The translations under genes and the position numbers were made by a program. A stretch of 64,000 bases of DNA from Paramacrobiotus metropolitanus (taxonomy: Eukaryota > Tardigrada > Eutardigrada > Parachela > Macrobiotidae), in assembly GCF_019649055.1 (NCBI RefSeq), contig NW_026570272.1, forward strand, positions 248,001 to 312,000, in the 5' to 3' direction. Below are positions 45,800 through 57,795 of this stretch, piece after piece. How positions within the stretch are numbered: position 1 is the stretch's first letter; each line of letters begins with the position of its first letter. The notes under the pieces are model-generated. The model had not been told where the DNA came from. It did not search any database and saw nothing but the letters and a program-made list of their open reading frames with translations.

Positions 45800-45998
45800 A
45801 TTCGGAATCTTTAATTAGTATCTACCAGCGCAGGCTTGCTGTTCTGTTAATAGGCTGTTGCCCGAATAAATATACAATAGTATTGTTTTAAATTTGTAAT
45901 ACGAGTAATTGCACTCCTTCACTGCATCCATTCAACGTCTGTTACAAAGCAGAAGGTTCTGCGTTTTAAACACTACGTTCTAGACCGGACGTCCGCAT

Positions 45999-48111
45999 TC
46001 AGGGCCACTCAATCGGCAGACAGGTGCGGTTCTGCCAGCTGCGCGCGTACGTCTCACTATCCCCGTTGTTCATGCCGGCAGTTACCTGCATTTCTCTCCA
46101 CACACCGCTTCCGGCGTCGTATTCCTCCATGCTGCGCACCGCCACATTCTCGCTACTATTCCCCCCGAAGACACACACCCGCCCCTCCCTCACAAACACC
46201 CCGTGCTCGGCGCGGGCCTCCTTCATCCCGCCGCCCACCACCTCCCACGCCGGCGTCTCCTCGTTCACTTTTAATCGCTCGCAGGAACGCAGTGGCTGCA
46301 CGCGCCACCCGCCCGTCACAAAAAGGTCACCGCCCTCCAGGACGACGGCCGCGCAGTCCCGCCGGGGCTCCACCAGCCCGGGACAGGCCTCCCACGCCCC
46401 GCGGTCCGTGTGGAAGGCCTCGACGGTGTTGGAGACGGCCCGGGCGTACACGCTCCACCCGCCGATGTAGTAGATGACCCCGCCTATCACCGCGGTCCCG
46501 TAGCTCTTCCGGCGGGTCGGCGGCGGGGGGAGGGGTGTGGCTTCCTGGGTCCGGAGGTCCACCCGTAGGAATTTCTTGGAGTTCTCCCGGTCGAAGCCGT
46601 AGAGACCGTCGCCGACGACCACCGGTTTGAAGATGCGCTGGAAGATGACGGCGTCCGCCCCCGGGAGACCGCGCCACACCCCCCGGACCACGTCCAACGC
46701 CACGGTGGTGAAGGTGTCCTGGAAGCGGACCTTGTAAAGGACTTCCGGCCCGGCGGCGACGCCGCACTCCATGATGTCCTTGCCCTGCAGCGCCGCGGGC
46801 GGGTGCAGTTGGCGCAGGGTGTTCCAGCGCGGATCGTACAGCTGGAGGTGCAGGGCGTACCGGCCGAGGCTGTCCTTGACGGCGTTGAAGAAGAGAACGA
46901 AGCGACGGGCGTTGCGCTTCTTTTTTACCGGGACGGAGGGGGCGCCCGCCCCGGGGTGCGCGTCGGAGGGAGCGCCGATGCGGCCGGATGCCCTCTGGAT
47001 GCAGCTGCGGAGGGGCTCCTCGGCGGAGATGGACAGGATGTGGGATACGTCGGACAGTTGTTTCCAATCCAGTTCGTTCAGGAGACTGTCCAGGGTGGCT
47101 TCGTTCCACCGCGTGGCGCTGTCGAAGCGACACCAGGAAATCACCACCTATGAGCGCGGTAAAAACATAATTAAAAATAACCAAGAATACAGATAAATGA
47201 ACATAATTAATAATAAATAAAGAAATAAACAAATAAACACAATAAATACTCGTGCAAATCGCAATAAACATAAGTAATTACTAGTAACATTTATTAATAA
47301 ATACAAATTTATAAAAAAATAAAAATAAACAATAAAAAGTAAGTAAAAAATACAAATGAAATAAACAAAATAAATAAAAATAATAAAAACATTTAGATAA
47401 ACAGCCAACAAAAACAAGAAAAACAAACGTAAATAACAAATAAATAATAAATAAAAATAAACTAAAATAAATACAAACAAGAACTTAAATTTGATTTATT
47501 AAGATGCATTATTTCCGCTGAATTTAATTTAAGCACTAATAATGAATAATTGCCGGTGTTACATCGTAGAGTTCCTTCTCGGACACGATCTGCACATCGT
47601 CATGCGCCAGGACCTCCATCAGCTCCTCGGCGGTGCACTCCCGGAAGTCGTCGGTCATCATCAACGCCGGCAGATGCTTAACCACCACCCGCAGGGCGGT
47701 CTCCTTTAACCCGGCCTGGTGGTGCGCCGATCCTATGCGCCACAAGCGGCAGGCGTTGTCGACGTTCAGACTGCCCACCAGGGCGGTGGCGCTCTGCTGG
47801 GTGATCCGCTCCAGCTGGAGATAGCTGGCGGCGATCAAGTAGCGCTCGGCGTTCTCCCCGGAAATGACCAGCGGGAAGGCGTCGTCGCTGACGTGGTGGA
47901 GGAGGGCGGTGACCGCGCCGCCGTCCACCCAGGGCGGCAGGGTTAAGCGCACGCTGGCGGCGGTCTCCTCGCGGAAGCCCCCGCGGGCGGGCGCCAGCAT
48001 CGCCGCGAAGTAGTCGGAGGCGCGGACGAGGCGCTCGCGCGGCACGGCCAGGCTGTTGCGGCCGATTAACAGGGTCACGTGGTCCTCCTCACTGTTTTCC
48101 AGGCTGTCCAT
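45999..48111 (-). CDS. BTB-BACK-kelch protein, 2 exons
   Basis: Exons 48111-47563 and 47147-45999 join in phase 0 (donor GTAACA) to give 565 residues. The start is the ATG at 48111 (MDSLENSEEDHVTLLIG); upstream in-frame codons have no ATG. A BTB domain (about 8-110) with ERLVRASDYFAAML is followed by a BACK domain (about 115-215; LQLERITQQSATALVGSL, ALRVVVKHLPALM). Kelch-type repeats (about 260-540) show paired Gly residues: VIGGVIYYIGGWSVYA, DLFVTGGWRV and VCVFGGNSSENV. Such KLHL-like proteins bind Cullin-3 through BTB/BACK and present kelch-bound substrates for ubiquitination. I cannot assign it to a named vertebrate KLHL. Intron 47148-47562 is a low-complexity AAATAAATA tract. Confidence 0.9.
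47160..47510. repeat. AAATA/AATAAACA low-complexity tract in the kelch intron
   Basis: Almost pure A/T with repeated AAATAAAC and AATAAATAAT words fills the intron between the BACK and kelch exons. Confidence 0.7.
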
Positions 48112-48993
48112 GGCGAAAAGGAGAAATTTTTCAAACACTGCAAGGTAACTGGAAACGTATCCGAGTTGGTCAGGCTTATGCGCGAAAAGCAGTAATTATT
48201 AATACGCACAGATATGCCTGCACATTACTGTAACATCATGTGTGGAAGTGACATCGTGGAGAGTACACGTACCGACTACGGCCCACGCCGACGTCGACTG
48301 CTCACTATAGTAATGATTATTGTCAGTCCGACAAATGTTTATCAGCAGTTTTATCGGTAAGCGACAGTACCGCACCGCAGTTTATTCACTTCCGGTTAAA
48401 CGCGTATAGGCTATAATATAGATATACTACAGGTACATGTATTGTACATGTACTGTGCAGCGAGTGAGTCAGCACTGCAGTGCATCGTTGATCGTTCCGG
48501 CGGTGCGAGGCGACGATGACGCCATTCCGACCGGGACATTGCAGCAGAACGCATTTCCCGTGGGCAGTCGTCTAGTCCATGTAGCCTTCTCCGGAAAAGC
48601 GTAAAATACCGCGCGAAGATGTCTCTTTTACAAAATTAATGTAAATTGTAAACTGGTTATGTAGTATACGAGTAATTAATTTTACTCTATTAATTGCTGT
48701 TGATTTATATTTCCGTTATTCGCAGCACGATCCGGCAAATATAGCGAGCATGTATCGCCGGGGCGGTTATTTGTCTGATTAATTAATGTATTCGTCAGCA
48801 ACTGTCGAACGCATAATACAACATTATTACCGCCAATAAAATCAATTTTTGTTGCGATTTTAAATGTCATTTGCTGTTCTTATTTCCTGTGTTTATTTTG
48901 CCAATAAAGTGCGTGACCTTTATGATGTGTCATGGTGCTGCTTGCGTTACTGAGACACTACTGCGCCCTTAAACCACACGCCCGGTTGAATGC
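48112..48993. other. Upstream region of the kelch gene
   Basis: No gene recognised. It includes a GGTACATGTATTGTACATGTAC near-palindrome at about 48431-48452 and a TGACCTTT octamer at 48914-48921. Confidence 0.35.
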
Positions 48994-49224
48994 GAATATA
49001 ACAATCTAGTAGCTGCCGCCTTCGAAATTTACGGACCCTTGGGAGGCGGAACGAAAAAGCTCGTGGAGAAGGTCGGCAACGGCATAGCTTCCGCCACATG
49101 CCAGAAGCGGGCGAAAGAGTTTTTTAGACAGCGGCTATCTATCCAAGTGCAACGGGGAAATGCGTTATGTGTTATGGGTACGATCCCCGAGCAGGATAGC
49201 ATTGAAGAAGTGTTTTTGTTATGA
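48994..49224 (+). mobile_element. 5'-truncated LINE fragment, copy 3
   Basis: A 76-codon open frame ending TIPEQDSIEEVFLL contains AAFEIYGPLGGG, RAKEFFRQRLSIQVQRGN and CVMGTI, the same last segment as copies 1 and 2. It is shorter and starts at a different point, as expected for independent 5'-truncated insertions. Confidence 0.75.
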
Positions 49225-50049
49225 ATTCTGTTTTAGTACTCAGTATGTACTTGTATGTGATGCTTATTAAAAGTAAGAGCCTCGTACATAACTATATATG
49301 GCAAAAAATGGCATCGTTCGTTGCGAATAAATGTGCCGTCAGACTCGGATGACAACCGGCAAGGATGTGGTAAGAGGCTGGACAAAGTGTACTATGTGTT
49401 GACATGATGAACTGCGTAATTCTGCGTTTAACTTATGTTAAAGCGAATATTAACCCAGCAAAAGAAAACTACCGGCAAGGACACGTACTATACGTTGTCA
49501 CGATATGATGCAACTCTAGCCGGGCATACAGCCAACTACCGGCGACACTGGCCGGCGTCCAATCGGCTGCACCGCCGTCGAATACACACCTCCGCGCGGC
49601 CCTGACTCACCGACAAGTTAGGAGCGCGAAATGACAGCCGGTCGCGTGCATGCTGATCTCAGTGTGATCCCAGATAGGCCAGGAATGATGTCAACAAAGG
49701 CCGGTATACCCTCATCCCACTGCGTTGTATGCATAGCTGACGCGGCGAAGAACGTAAAGCCGCATTCTTCCGCCTTCGGCATATATATTAGGAATATAGA
49801 TTCGTCCGATACGCAGTTGATAACCGGGCTGACAAAGAACGCTGCGTGCTCCGTTGTCGAGGGCGGATTGGCAGTGTTACGTTACGGCGGAGCTGCAGAA
49901 TACCAGATCCACTAGGTTCAGGTTGTTTCCGGATTACATTTACCCAGAATTTCCCTTAGCTGATCGTCAAATTGTCGTGATATACTATCCGTTACATTTG
50001 CCGCAGCCAGATTATTACACAGCTGTTAATTACCTGTTTTTAATTAATA
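49225..50049. other. Upstream region of the SLC25 gene
   Basis: An open frame of about 94 codons at 49631-49915 has no family resemblance and is probably chance. Words such as ACCGGCAAGGA recur near 49355 and 49471. No RNA gene seen. Confidence 0.35.
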
Positions 50050-51662
50050 ATGAATCCGCAGATGGGAGAATTCGTTGGTGGGTGTGTCAGCGGTGCGGCA
50101 CAGATCGTTTCCGGTCACGTGAGTACATATTAATCTTGCGTAATGCGTATCGCGTTATTCCAAACAGCCATAATTAATTTTAAAAGCTCACTTATTATCG
50201 CGATTGTTTTTATTATTGCTGTGACCTGCACGTTTCTGACATAAATCTGAATTAAAAAACATCAACATTTAAATAACATACAGTATATATCTATAGAAGT
50301 ATTTCTATACGTACTATTAATTTTATCCGTTTTGTTTTGTTTTTTATGCAGCCGCTGGACACGGTGAAGGTGCGCCTGCAGACGCAGCCGGCCACGCGGC
50401 CCCTATACACCGGCACCCTGCACTGCTTCGTCAAGATGGTGCGCAGCGAGGGCGTGGCCGGGCTGTACAAGGGGATGAGCAGTCCGCTGCACGGCGTCGT
50501 AGCCGTCAACGCGCTCATCTTCGGCGTGCAGGGCAACGTGCTGCGCCTGCTGCCCGGGGGCGGCGACAGCCTGGCGAACCAGTCGCTGGCCGGGATGGTG
50601 GCCGGCGCGGCGCAGAGTCTGCTGGCCTGTCCGCTGGAGCTGGCCAAGACGCGCATGCAGGTGCAGGGAATAACGGGTAAGCAGCCGGTTATGTAGAGTC
50701 TCATTCGTTATCGGAATTAACCAGACAAATTGCTCCATCAACTAAGAAAGCATGGTCACATTTTATCGCAGCATACACGTATATAAATATGTACACGATA
50801 TTAATTAAGTACGTATTATATTCACATAAATAAACGCGTTATTAACACACATATACTCACTATTATTCACGTACTGTATACATATACATATGTGCACTAA
50901 ATATGCACATAAATTTATGTACGTATAATATGTGTACATATCTATATTTTTACATGCATGCATATATTCATTTACTATGTTTGCACTGACCTTTTGCAGC
51001 CACTTCCGGTAAGCCGCATATATTCATAAGTATACGTAAACATATATACACTTATATGCATGGGCATATATATATTCTGTCTATGCACATTATGCACTAT
51101 ATATATGCCTATATATACATGTATATATACATCAAACTTAATGTATATATAAATTTGTTGACCTTTTGCAGACACTTCCGGTCAGCCGTTGCACCGCTCC
51201 CCAACGCAGTACCTCCGCCAAGTGTACCGCGCCCACGGCCTACGCGCCGTCTACCGCGGCTTCAACGTGACGCTACTCCGCGACATCCCCGGCTTCGGCG
51301 CATACTTCCTGCCGTACGAATACCTCCGCCGGCTGCTGACCCCCGCCGGCGGCCACCCCGATGACTTGAGCGTCCCGTGGCTGATGCTGGCGGGCGGACT
51401 GGCCGGCAGCATCTCCTGGCTGGCCTCCTTCCCGCAGGACGTCGTCAAGACGCGCTTCCAGATGGACGACCCCGCCCGGCCCCGTTTCCGGTCGGCCACG
51501 CACTGCGCGCTGGAGAGTGCGCGCCAGGAGAAGCTGCGCGTCTTCGCCCGGGGTTTGTGTCCGCTTTTATTGCGCGGATTCCTCACCAACGCCATCATCC
51601 TGCCGGTCAACACGCTGTTCCGTCGCTACGTGATCAAGGATGATTCGCGCCAGCCCGAATGA
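50050..51662 (+). CDS. Mitochondrial carrier, SLC25A29/45/47/48-like, 3 exons
   Basis: Exons 50050-50118, 50352-50676 and 51172-51662 (phases 0 and 1) give 294 residues, the usual carrier length. Three tandem carrier repeats carry the P-x-[DE]-x-x-[KR] signatures PLDTVKVRLQ, PLELAKTRMQ and PQDVVKTRFQ. Six inner-membrane helices are expected. The N terminus MGEFVGGCVSGAAQIVSGHP and the segment LYKGMSSPLHGVVAVNALIFG resemble the SLC25A45/47/48/29 group, which carries basic amino acids, acylcarnitine-like or methylated amino-acid substrates; the substrate here is not assignable. Intron 2 contains a duplicated acceptor and a possible 9-nt microexon at 51000-51008. Confidence 0.92.
50740..51165. 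repeat. TA/CATGTATA-rich low-complexity tract in SLC25 intron 2
   Basis: Runs of TATATA, ATGTACATA and CATATATAC dominate. They flank both sides of the possible microexon. Confidence 0.7.
51000..51008 (+). other. Possible 9-nt microexon or decoy from a duplicated splice junction
   Basis: TGACCTTTTGCAG precedes CCACTTCCG and then GTAAGC at 51009. The genuine exon 3 start, 164 bases downstream, reads TGACCTTTTGCAG then ACACTTCCGGTCAGCC. The two stretches are near-identical. Nine bases inserted in phase 1 would add three residues (Ala-Thr-Ser) without shifting the frame. Confidence 0.45.
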
Positions 51663-52984
51663 CACGGACGCTCGAACTTCGTCCATATATAACGGCAGCC
51701 AACATGGATGGCACTGTAGTAAACTGGCTTCCTGCGCATCGCTCTAGATCTGCATTAACATTAATTATTAGCTACTTATATGATCTGTATGCTGACGAAA
51801 ACCGTTTTAAATTTATATGTATTGCATTAAAATTATGTGTTTTAATTATGTGATTTTATGCGCGTATACATGGTTGTGTTTCTTGTTAGTGCTAAAATTC
51901 AAAGAATTTTGGGCCGTTTTTTAAGTGCTTGGAAATAATACTTGGTTGAAAACGGAATCTGATATTTAAAAAAAATTGATTTGTAATTAAAACCAGCTTT
52001 TCCTAATTTACAAAATTTATTTTTCCGACAATGTTTTCTGTTATATACAGAAAAATATTGATAATTACCGATGTATCGTTGTTTTAAACAATTACAGTAA
52101 ACTCCATCAATCAAATTGAATCGCATTGAATTGGATAGATTCCTCTATAAAAATCTGAAAGAACAAGTTTAAAAATAACATTTGAATTACACCGGAAATT
52201 TGACTAATACTCGAAAGCTGCGTGTTAACCGCAGCGGAAAACAACACTGACTGTACCGACACAACCGTTTCGTGTTTCAATGTTTGTACAGTGTTATGGT
52301 TGATATTGCAGAATGATAAGGTTTGTTGTTATAAATTTGTTGCTGATGATGACGCTTGATTGCCCTGTGTGGCGTCACTTCGAGCCGGCGTTAAGCCAGT
52401 TGCGCAAGAGGTGCAGATTGCAATCTGCTTCAAGTATTGCATCAGCCCGCGATGTTTACGTCTGCAGCGCAGACAGAGAGAACAGAGAACGCTGCGTCGT
52501 CGTACGCACCTGACAGCTGCACCGTGTACGTACTTGTACGACCGCTCCCGGATGCGTCTGCACTCTGGCAGCACTGGCGTCGTACGCGTTCATTTGAAGT
52601 ACGAATCGGATTAAAAATTTGCAGCCGTTCAATGACGTGAAGAGCAGGTATGCATTGTGCAGCCGAGTATTGACTAGTCAGTTGTCAACAATCAATCAGC
52701 CAGCATTTTTTCCACACCAATTCGATTTTCTGCTCCTTGGATTTTTCACCAAGGTACGTCGAGTCTTAACGGAGCAACTCGGGTATGGAATGGTCGGGTT
52801 TGTTATGGAGAAATTGTTAGTTTTGATAACCGGTTTTGTCCTCGTAGTGAACTGAAGGAGATTGCGCAAGCGGATAAACCGTGCAGCGTTGAGCGTGGTT
52901 CGTGTTGAAGCAAGGTGAACGACTTGCGTACGATAAGCGCCTACTGAACTGCCTGTGACAGAGTGCGAAGGACTGCGCGCCATC
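51663..52984. other. Spacer between SLC25 and SLC16 genes
   Basis: No protein-like frame. The GC-richer stretch at 52360-52980 directly before the SLC16 start may include untranslated exon sequence. Confidence 0.35.
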
Positions 52985-55900
52985 ATGACGTCCGGAGTTG
53001 ATCCAGGTCGGTGCAGATTAATTAATTAACTCCTCGATGATTTTATTGCGTAGACAATCGGTCTCGTTTTCCCACCACGTACCGTCATGCGTGGGAACCT
53101 GCGCAATTTAAGTCTATTTGATTCGGTATTTTCTAGGTTTCTTTATGGTTTATATCTGTTCCACTTGTCATTTAAGTTTAAATATCATTTATACTTGTTC
53201 ATCTTATTAACATTTATTTATTTGTATTATTTATATTTTGTTTTATTTTTCATTCGTATTTTAAAATTTTTTTACAACATTTGAACATTTTGTTCTACTT
53301 TCAACGAGTAATTAATTGCGTAAAAAAAACCTGCAGCTGCAGATTTTATTAATTGTAATAAAAATAATTTTTTTGGGATATTAATTTTTAGCTTTTATAC
53401 AAACATACATTTTAGCTGCTTTTATACTTTTATTTAATCATACTGAGGATTAATGAAGGTAACCAGCATTTTTAGTAACGTAAAGTACAGTGCGGAATAT
53501 TCCCGCATCACCAAAGTGTTGTTTAAAATCCGGCTGCGAATCGAACTATCGATCGATTCCCAGATAGCGTGCTGCGCTGCGAAACTGCGGAGTAACTGCC
53601 AGATTAATTCCTGTTGAATTCCGTAACCACAAAATCATTGTCCCGGTATTCGCACAACGTCAACAACGGTCGTGTTGGCCAGGAAACAGCAGCAGGAGGC
53701 GTGCCGGGTGCACGCCGCAAGAATGCAGCGCATTCCTTCTTCTTCCATGCTGTTCGATTCTGATTCTGGATACACCATTATTCTGTGTATTTTATTATCT
53801 GATTCTTTTATTAAAATTTTTTTAAATTAATTTTATTTCACATATTTCACATAATTAGCTAAGTGTTAATTTAAATCGTTGATTTGTTGATGTCTACATC
53901 CGCAAACTCAGCCTGTGGCTGCAAATACAATTATGTAATCATGCGCCAGAAACCAGAGCGAATGCAGACTGTATACCGGTAAATTTTCTGTAAACAGCTG
54001 ATGCAATCGGTCGCGCAGATTGCCGGTAGATATTTGGATCGTCGCGGTACAGTGACGATTTGTTTACTTTCTATTGCGCCTTTTTATCTCGTACGACGTA
54101 GAACGCAAGCGTCAGTAATAAATACTTACCGGTATGGGCTGTTTTCGTAGATGCGGAGGCGGGTGCGGTGACGTTGACGTCGCGGGTGGTGGCGAGCGGG
54201 CGCCGTCGTGTCTACGGGTGGGTGATCGTGGCGGCGGCCTTCTTCTGCTCCTTCGTGGTGGACGGCGTGGCCGGCTCCATCAGCATGTTCCTCGACAACT
54301 TCCGCGAGGTCACCGCCGACTGCCAGAAGGAAGCCGGCAACGGCACCAGCACCGGTCAGTGCCTGTCGTCGTCCCTGACCTCCCTCGTCGGCAGCTTCCT
54401 CTACGGCGTCTACCTCCTCATGGGTATATTTATTTAACAATTTAATTACAGATAATCACTAATAATTTATCAATTTAAAATTATTCGTCGAAAATGGATG
54501 TATAAATAAAATGACCTTTGCGGTGCTGGCAGGCCCCATCGCCTGCTCGCTGGCCGACACCTTCGGCTACCGGTTGATCATCTTCAGCGGCTCCCTCATC
54601 GCCGCGTCCGGCTTCGCCGTCAGCTTCTTCGTCAATAATCTCTACGTCCTCATCGTCACCTACGGCGTCATTGGAGGCAAGCAGACATTTTTTTTAAATT
54701 TATGTGCAGCTTTATTCGGCATTTACAGCAACAAAACTACAAATAATTGTTTGACAATATCGAAAAACATTTTAACAATAATTTAATGGGTCTTTTCTAT
54801 AGTTTTTCCGCATTATTTCGACATGCTCATATATTTTCCACACTTGTATAAATTTTTAAAAATACTCTAAAATAGTTGTTCGGACCTTTACGTATACAAC
54901 TATGTGAAAGTAATTCGAAATTAATAGGAAAAATCTATATAATTGTGTGGGAGTGTATAAAACATGTGAAAATAATTCTAAAAAATATTAGAGATATTCA
55001 AAAAGATTTAGAATAATTAGAAAAATATTCTCTGTACAGGCATGGGATTCGGGCTGATTTATTCGCCCTCGATCATGTACGTGTGCGCCTACTTCAAGGA
55101 GGGCAACGCGCTGGCCGTGGGCCTGACGGTGTGCGGGTCGAGCGTGGGCGGCATGGTCTTCCCGCTGATCGTGACGGCGCTGCTGCACATCTGGCACTGG
55201 CAGGGCACCATGCTCTTCCTGGCCGGCGTGGCGCTCCTCTGCTGCGTCGCCGCCGCCGCCATGTTCGACCCGCAACACAAGGCCCACACGCAGCCGCTCA
55301 GCGTCCGCCCGCGCGGGGGCGGCTGCCTGCCGCCGCTGGTCAAGGAGGCCCTCCACGACATGACGCGATTGAGCATCTACCGGCATCCGGCCTTCCTCCT
55401 CTACAGCATCGCCAGCTTCATCGGTCAGTATGCCTGATATTTACCAAATCAATTTTTAAAATTATATTTTCCCATAATTTGTTTCAGATTTTATTCTAAA
55501 GAATTAAATGAAATATTCAGTTATTCTACTGGTGTATACCCGCATTTTCTACAGTTCATCCATTAAATTTTATTCAATCGGCATCGATTTCCAGCAGTTT
55601 CTCCAACTAAAATTATATAAAAATAGTAAAAGATTAAACTGCGCATCTTCAAGTGTTCTAAATGTTGTTGATTGAAATAAATAATTCAAAATAAATTTAT
55701 CTTAAATTGATTCAAATTTTAATTTTAGAAAATATTAATTAATATTATTATTATATTTTCCGAATATGATGACTGTTACAAGTGTTATAATTTCCCCAAA
55801 ATAAAAAAAAACTGGAAATTAAAATAAAATAAACAAAATAAATACCGAATTAATAATTCTACATATAATTTATTGGAATGAAAATAATTTAAAATCCAAA

Positions 55901-57085
55901 TATAGGTTCGTTGGCGCTGTTGACACCTATCTTCTTCCTGCCGGACCTGGCGCAGAGCCTGTACGGCATCACGAAAGACACCTCGGCGTACACGATGACG
56001 GCGGTGAACTGCGCCAATTTAGCCGGGAGGATCGCTTGGGGCGCCGTGATCGACCGCAGCGGCTGGGATCCGCTGAAACTGCACAACGCCTGCATCCTGC
56101 TGGGCGGCGTCTGGCTGGGCCTGCTCCCGGTCTGCGGCACCTTCGCCGGCATGCTCGTCGACGGCGCCGTCTACGGCTTCTTCATCGGTCCGTACTCATT
56201 AACTGACGCGGTGACCTTTATTCAACTAATACTAACGGCAAAATTTTTTAACTAATTCAATTAAATCGATACTGTTATTACGGTGACCTTTGTTAATTAA
56301 ATTATTATCGGTTAAATTCAATTACTCACCGTTGGTTAAATTAAATTAAATAAATGTCGGAAAGTCAATCGAATTCAGTTAATACTATTACGGTGACCTT
56401 TATTAATTAGTTTATTATCGGTTAAATTCGATTACTGATCAACAAAATGACGGAAATTAAATTGCCGGGTTTTTCGTTTGCAGCGCCGTATATTTCGCTG
56501 ATGGCGGTGATTTTATCGAGTCGACTCGGTCCGGAACAACTGCCGCTGGCCTTCGGACAGACGCAGCTGCTGGCCGGCATCGCCAGCATGCTCGGACCGC
56601 CCATTGCCGGTACGACGAGGATTTTGCTCATTTCATTTTCCACAGTTTCTCTAATTATTCATCTACGTTTATTTTACTTACTATTTTAATTTGTTAATTA
56701 AATACTAAAACATACTACTGCAACAAATAACCCGATTAATTTATTGAACTAAATTACCGAATTCAGTTGCTAGTGAAACGCTAACTAAAACTGCAAGATT
56801 AAATTACAAAAATAAATTGATTAATTAATGGAATTGCTCAATTAAATGCCGAAAATAAATTACGAATAAATACAAACTAAAATGCGTGGTTGCACTGCAG
56901 AGATCATCAGCGGCGCGCCGGCCTTCTACAGTTCCGGCGCGTTGTGGATCGTCGCGGCGCTGATCGGCAGCCTCATCTTCCTGCTGCCGAAAAGCGGCAA
57001 GTTGTCCGTTAAACAAGAGACATCCGGCGACCCGACCAACGCCGTGCTGGAGAGCGCCCAACTCACCGCCGTCGTCGATGCTTAA
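52985..57085 (+). CDS. Monocarboxylate-type MFS transporter (SLC16 family), 7 exons
   Basis: Exons 52985-53006, 54151-54423, 54533-54676, 55040-55423, 55906-56187, 56484-56609 and 56901-57085 give 471 residues. Twelve hydrophobic segments are visible. The SLC16 signature of the first helix appears as YGWVIVAAAFFCSFVVDG, and the loop after helix 4 as YFKEGNALAVGLTVCGSSVGG. The helix 7-8 region has AWGAVIDRSGWDP. Such proteins carry lactate, pyruvate, ketone bodies, thyroid hormone or aromatic amino acids across the plasma membrane; the substrate here is open. All six introns are phase 1, and intron 3 uses a GC donor (GCAAGC at 54677). The first coding exon holds only MTSGVDP and part of the next codon, 1.1 kb from exon 2. 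Confidence 0.93.
56200..56440 (+). repeat. Tandem repeat (~110 bp) with GGTGACCTTT in SLC16 intron 5
   Basis: Two clear copies of TATTACGGTGACCTTT, TTAATTA, TTATTATCGGTTAAATTC and ATTACT lie about 110 bases apart (around 56284 and 56394); a partial copy is at 56212. Confidence 0.85.
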
Positions 57086-57589
57086 AATCATTGAAAATCA
57101 ATATCACTGTAGTATATTTTTGTACCAATTTCCTGTTAATATTATTATTAATCAATGCAATCCGTTCTCCCTGCGAATCCTCACTGTTGCGCTCAGCTTC
57201 GAAATGTTTTTTTGGGATAATTTTCTTGTTGCGCTAATTTATTTATTCGATTGTTGTTCCTGTGGTTTTTGGCTCGGCTAACGCGGACGTTTTCTTCGAT
57301 GCGCACAATTGTGGTGTTTTTGTCAGCTGTAATTTTCCTGTCGTCATCACTGGACGCAGTAATAATAAATTGACTTGTTTATTATTTATTCCAAATATTA
57401 ATACTATTAAATTCCGTATTATGTACATGAATAGTTTGTTATTATCTTGTTACTAATCAGTACCAGAATAATGTTGATTATCGGTGCTGTTGTGGCACGT
57501 TCTACAATCGCTGCTGTATTACGATTATTATTAATTTCCCAAGAAAGTTCATTTCTACACTGAACAATTCCGTACCATACGAACATTTC

Positions 57590-57795
57590 CGTACCATACG
57601 AGATATTATAGATAACAAAAATTATAGATAACAAAAATAATAGATAGATGTTATAGATAACAATAATACTTAAGATAACAAAAATATTATACATAACTGA
57701 TAACTCGTATTAGAAAATATTACAGATAACACAAATTATAGATAACAAAAATACTGTAGATAACAAAAATATTATAGATGACAAAAATTAATGAT
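57590..57795 (+). repeat. ATAGATAACAAAAAT minisatellite downstream of SLC16
   Basis: Eight or more variants of ATAGATAACAAAAAT follow one another with 15-18 base spacing, after a direct repeat of TTTCCGTACCATACGA at about 57568-57601. It lies in the 3' flank of the transporter gene. Confidence 0.85.

Noticed and set aside
49631-49915. 94-codon frame upstream of the SLC25 carrier
   Set aside because: Low-information composition and no connection to the carrier frame.
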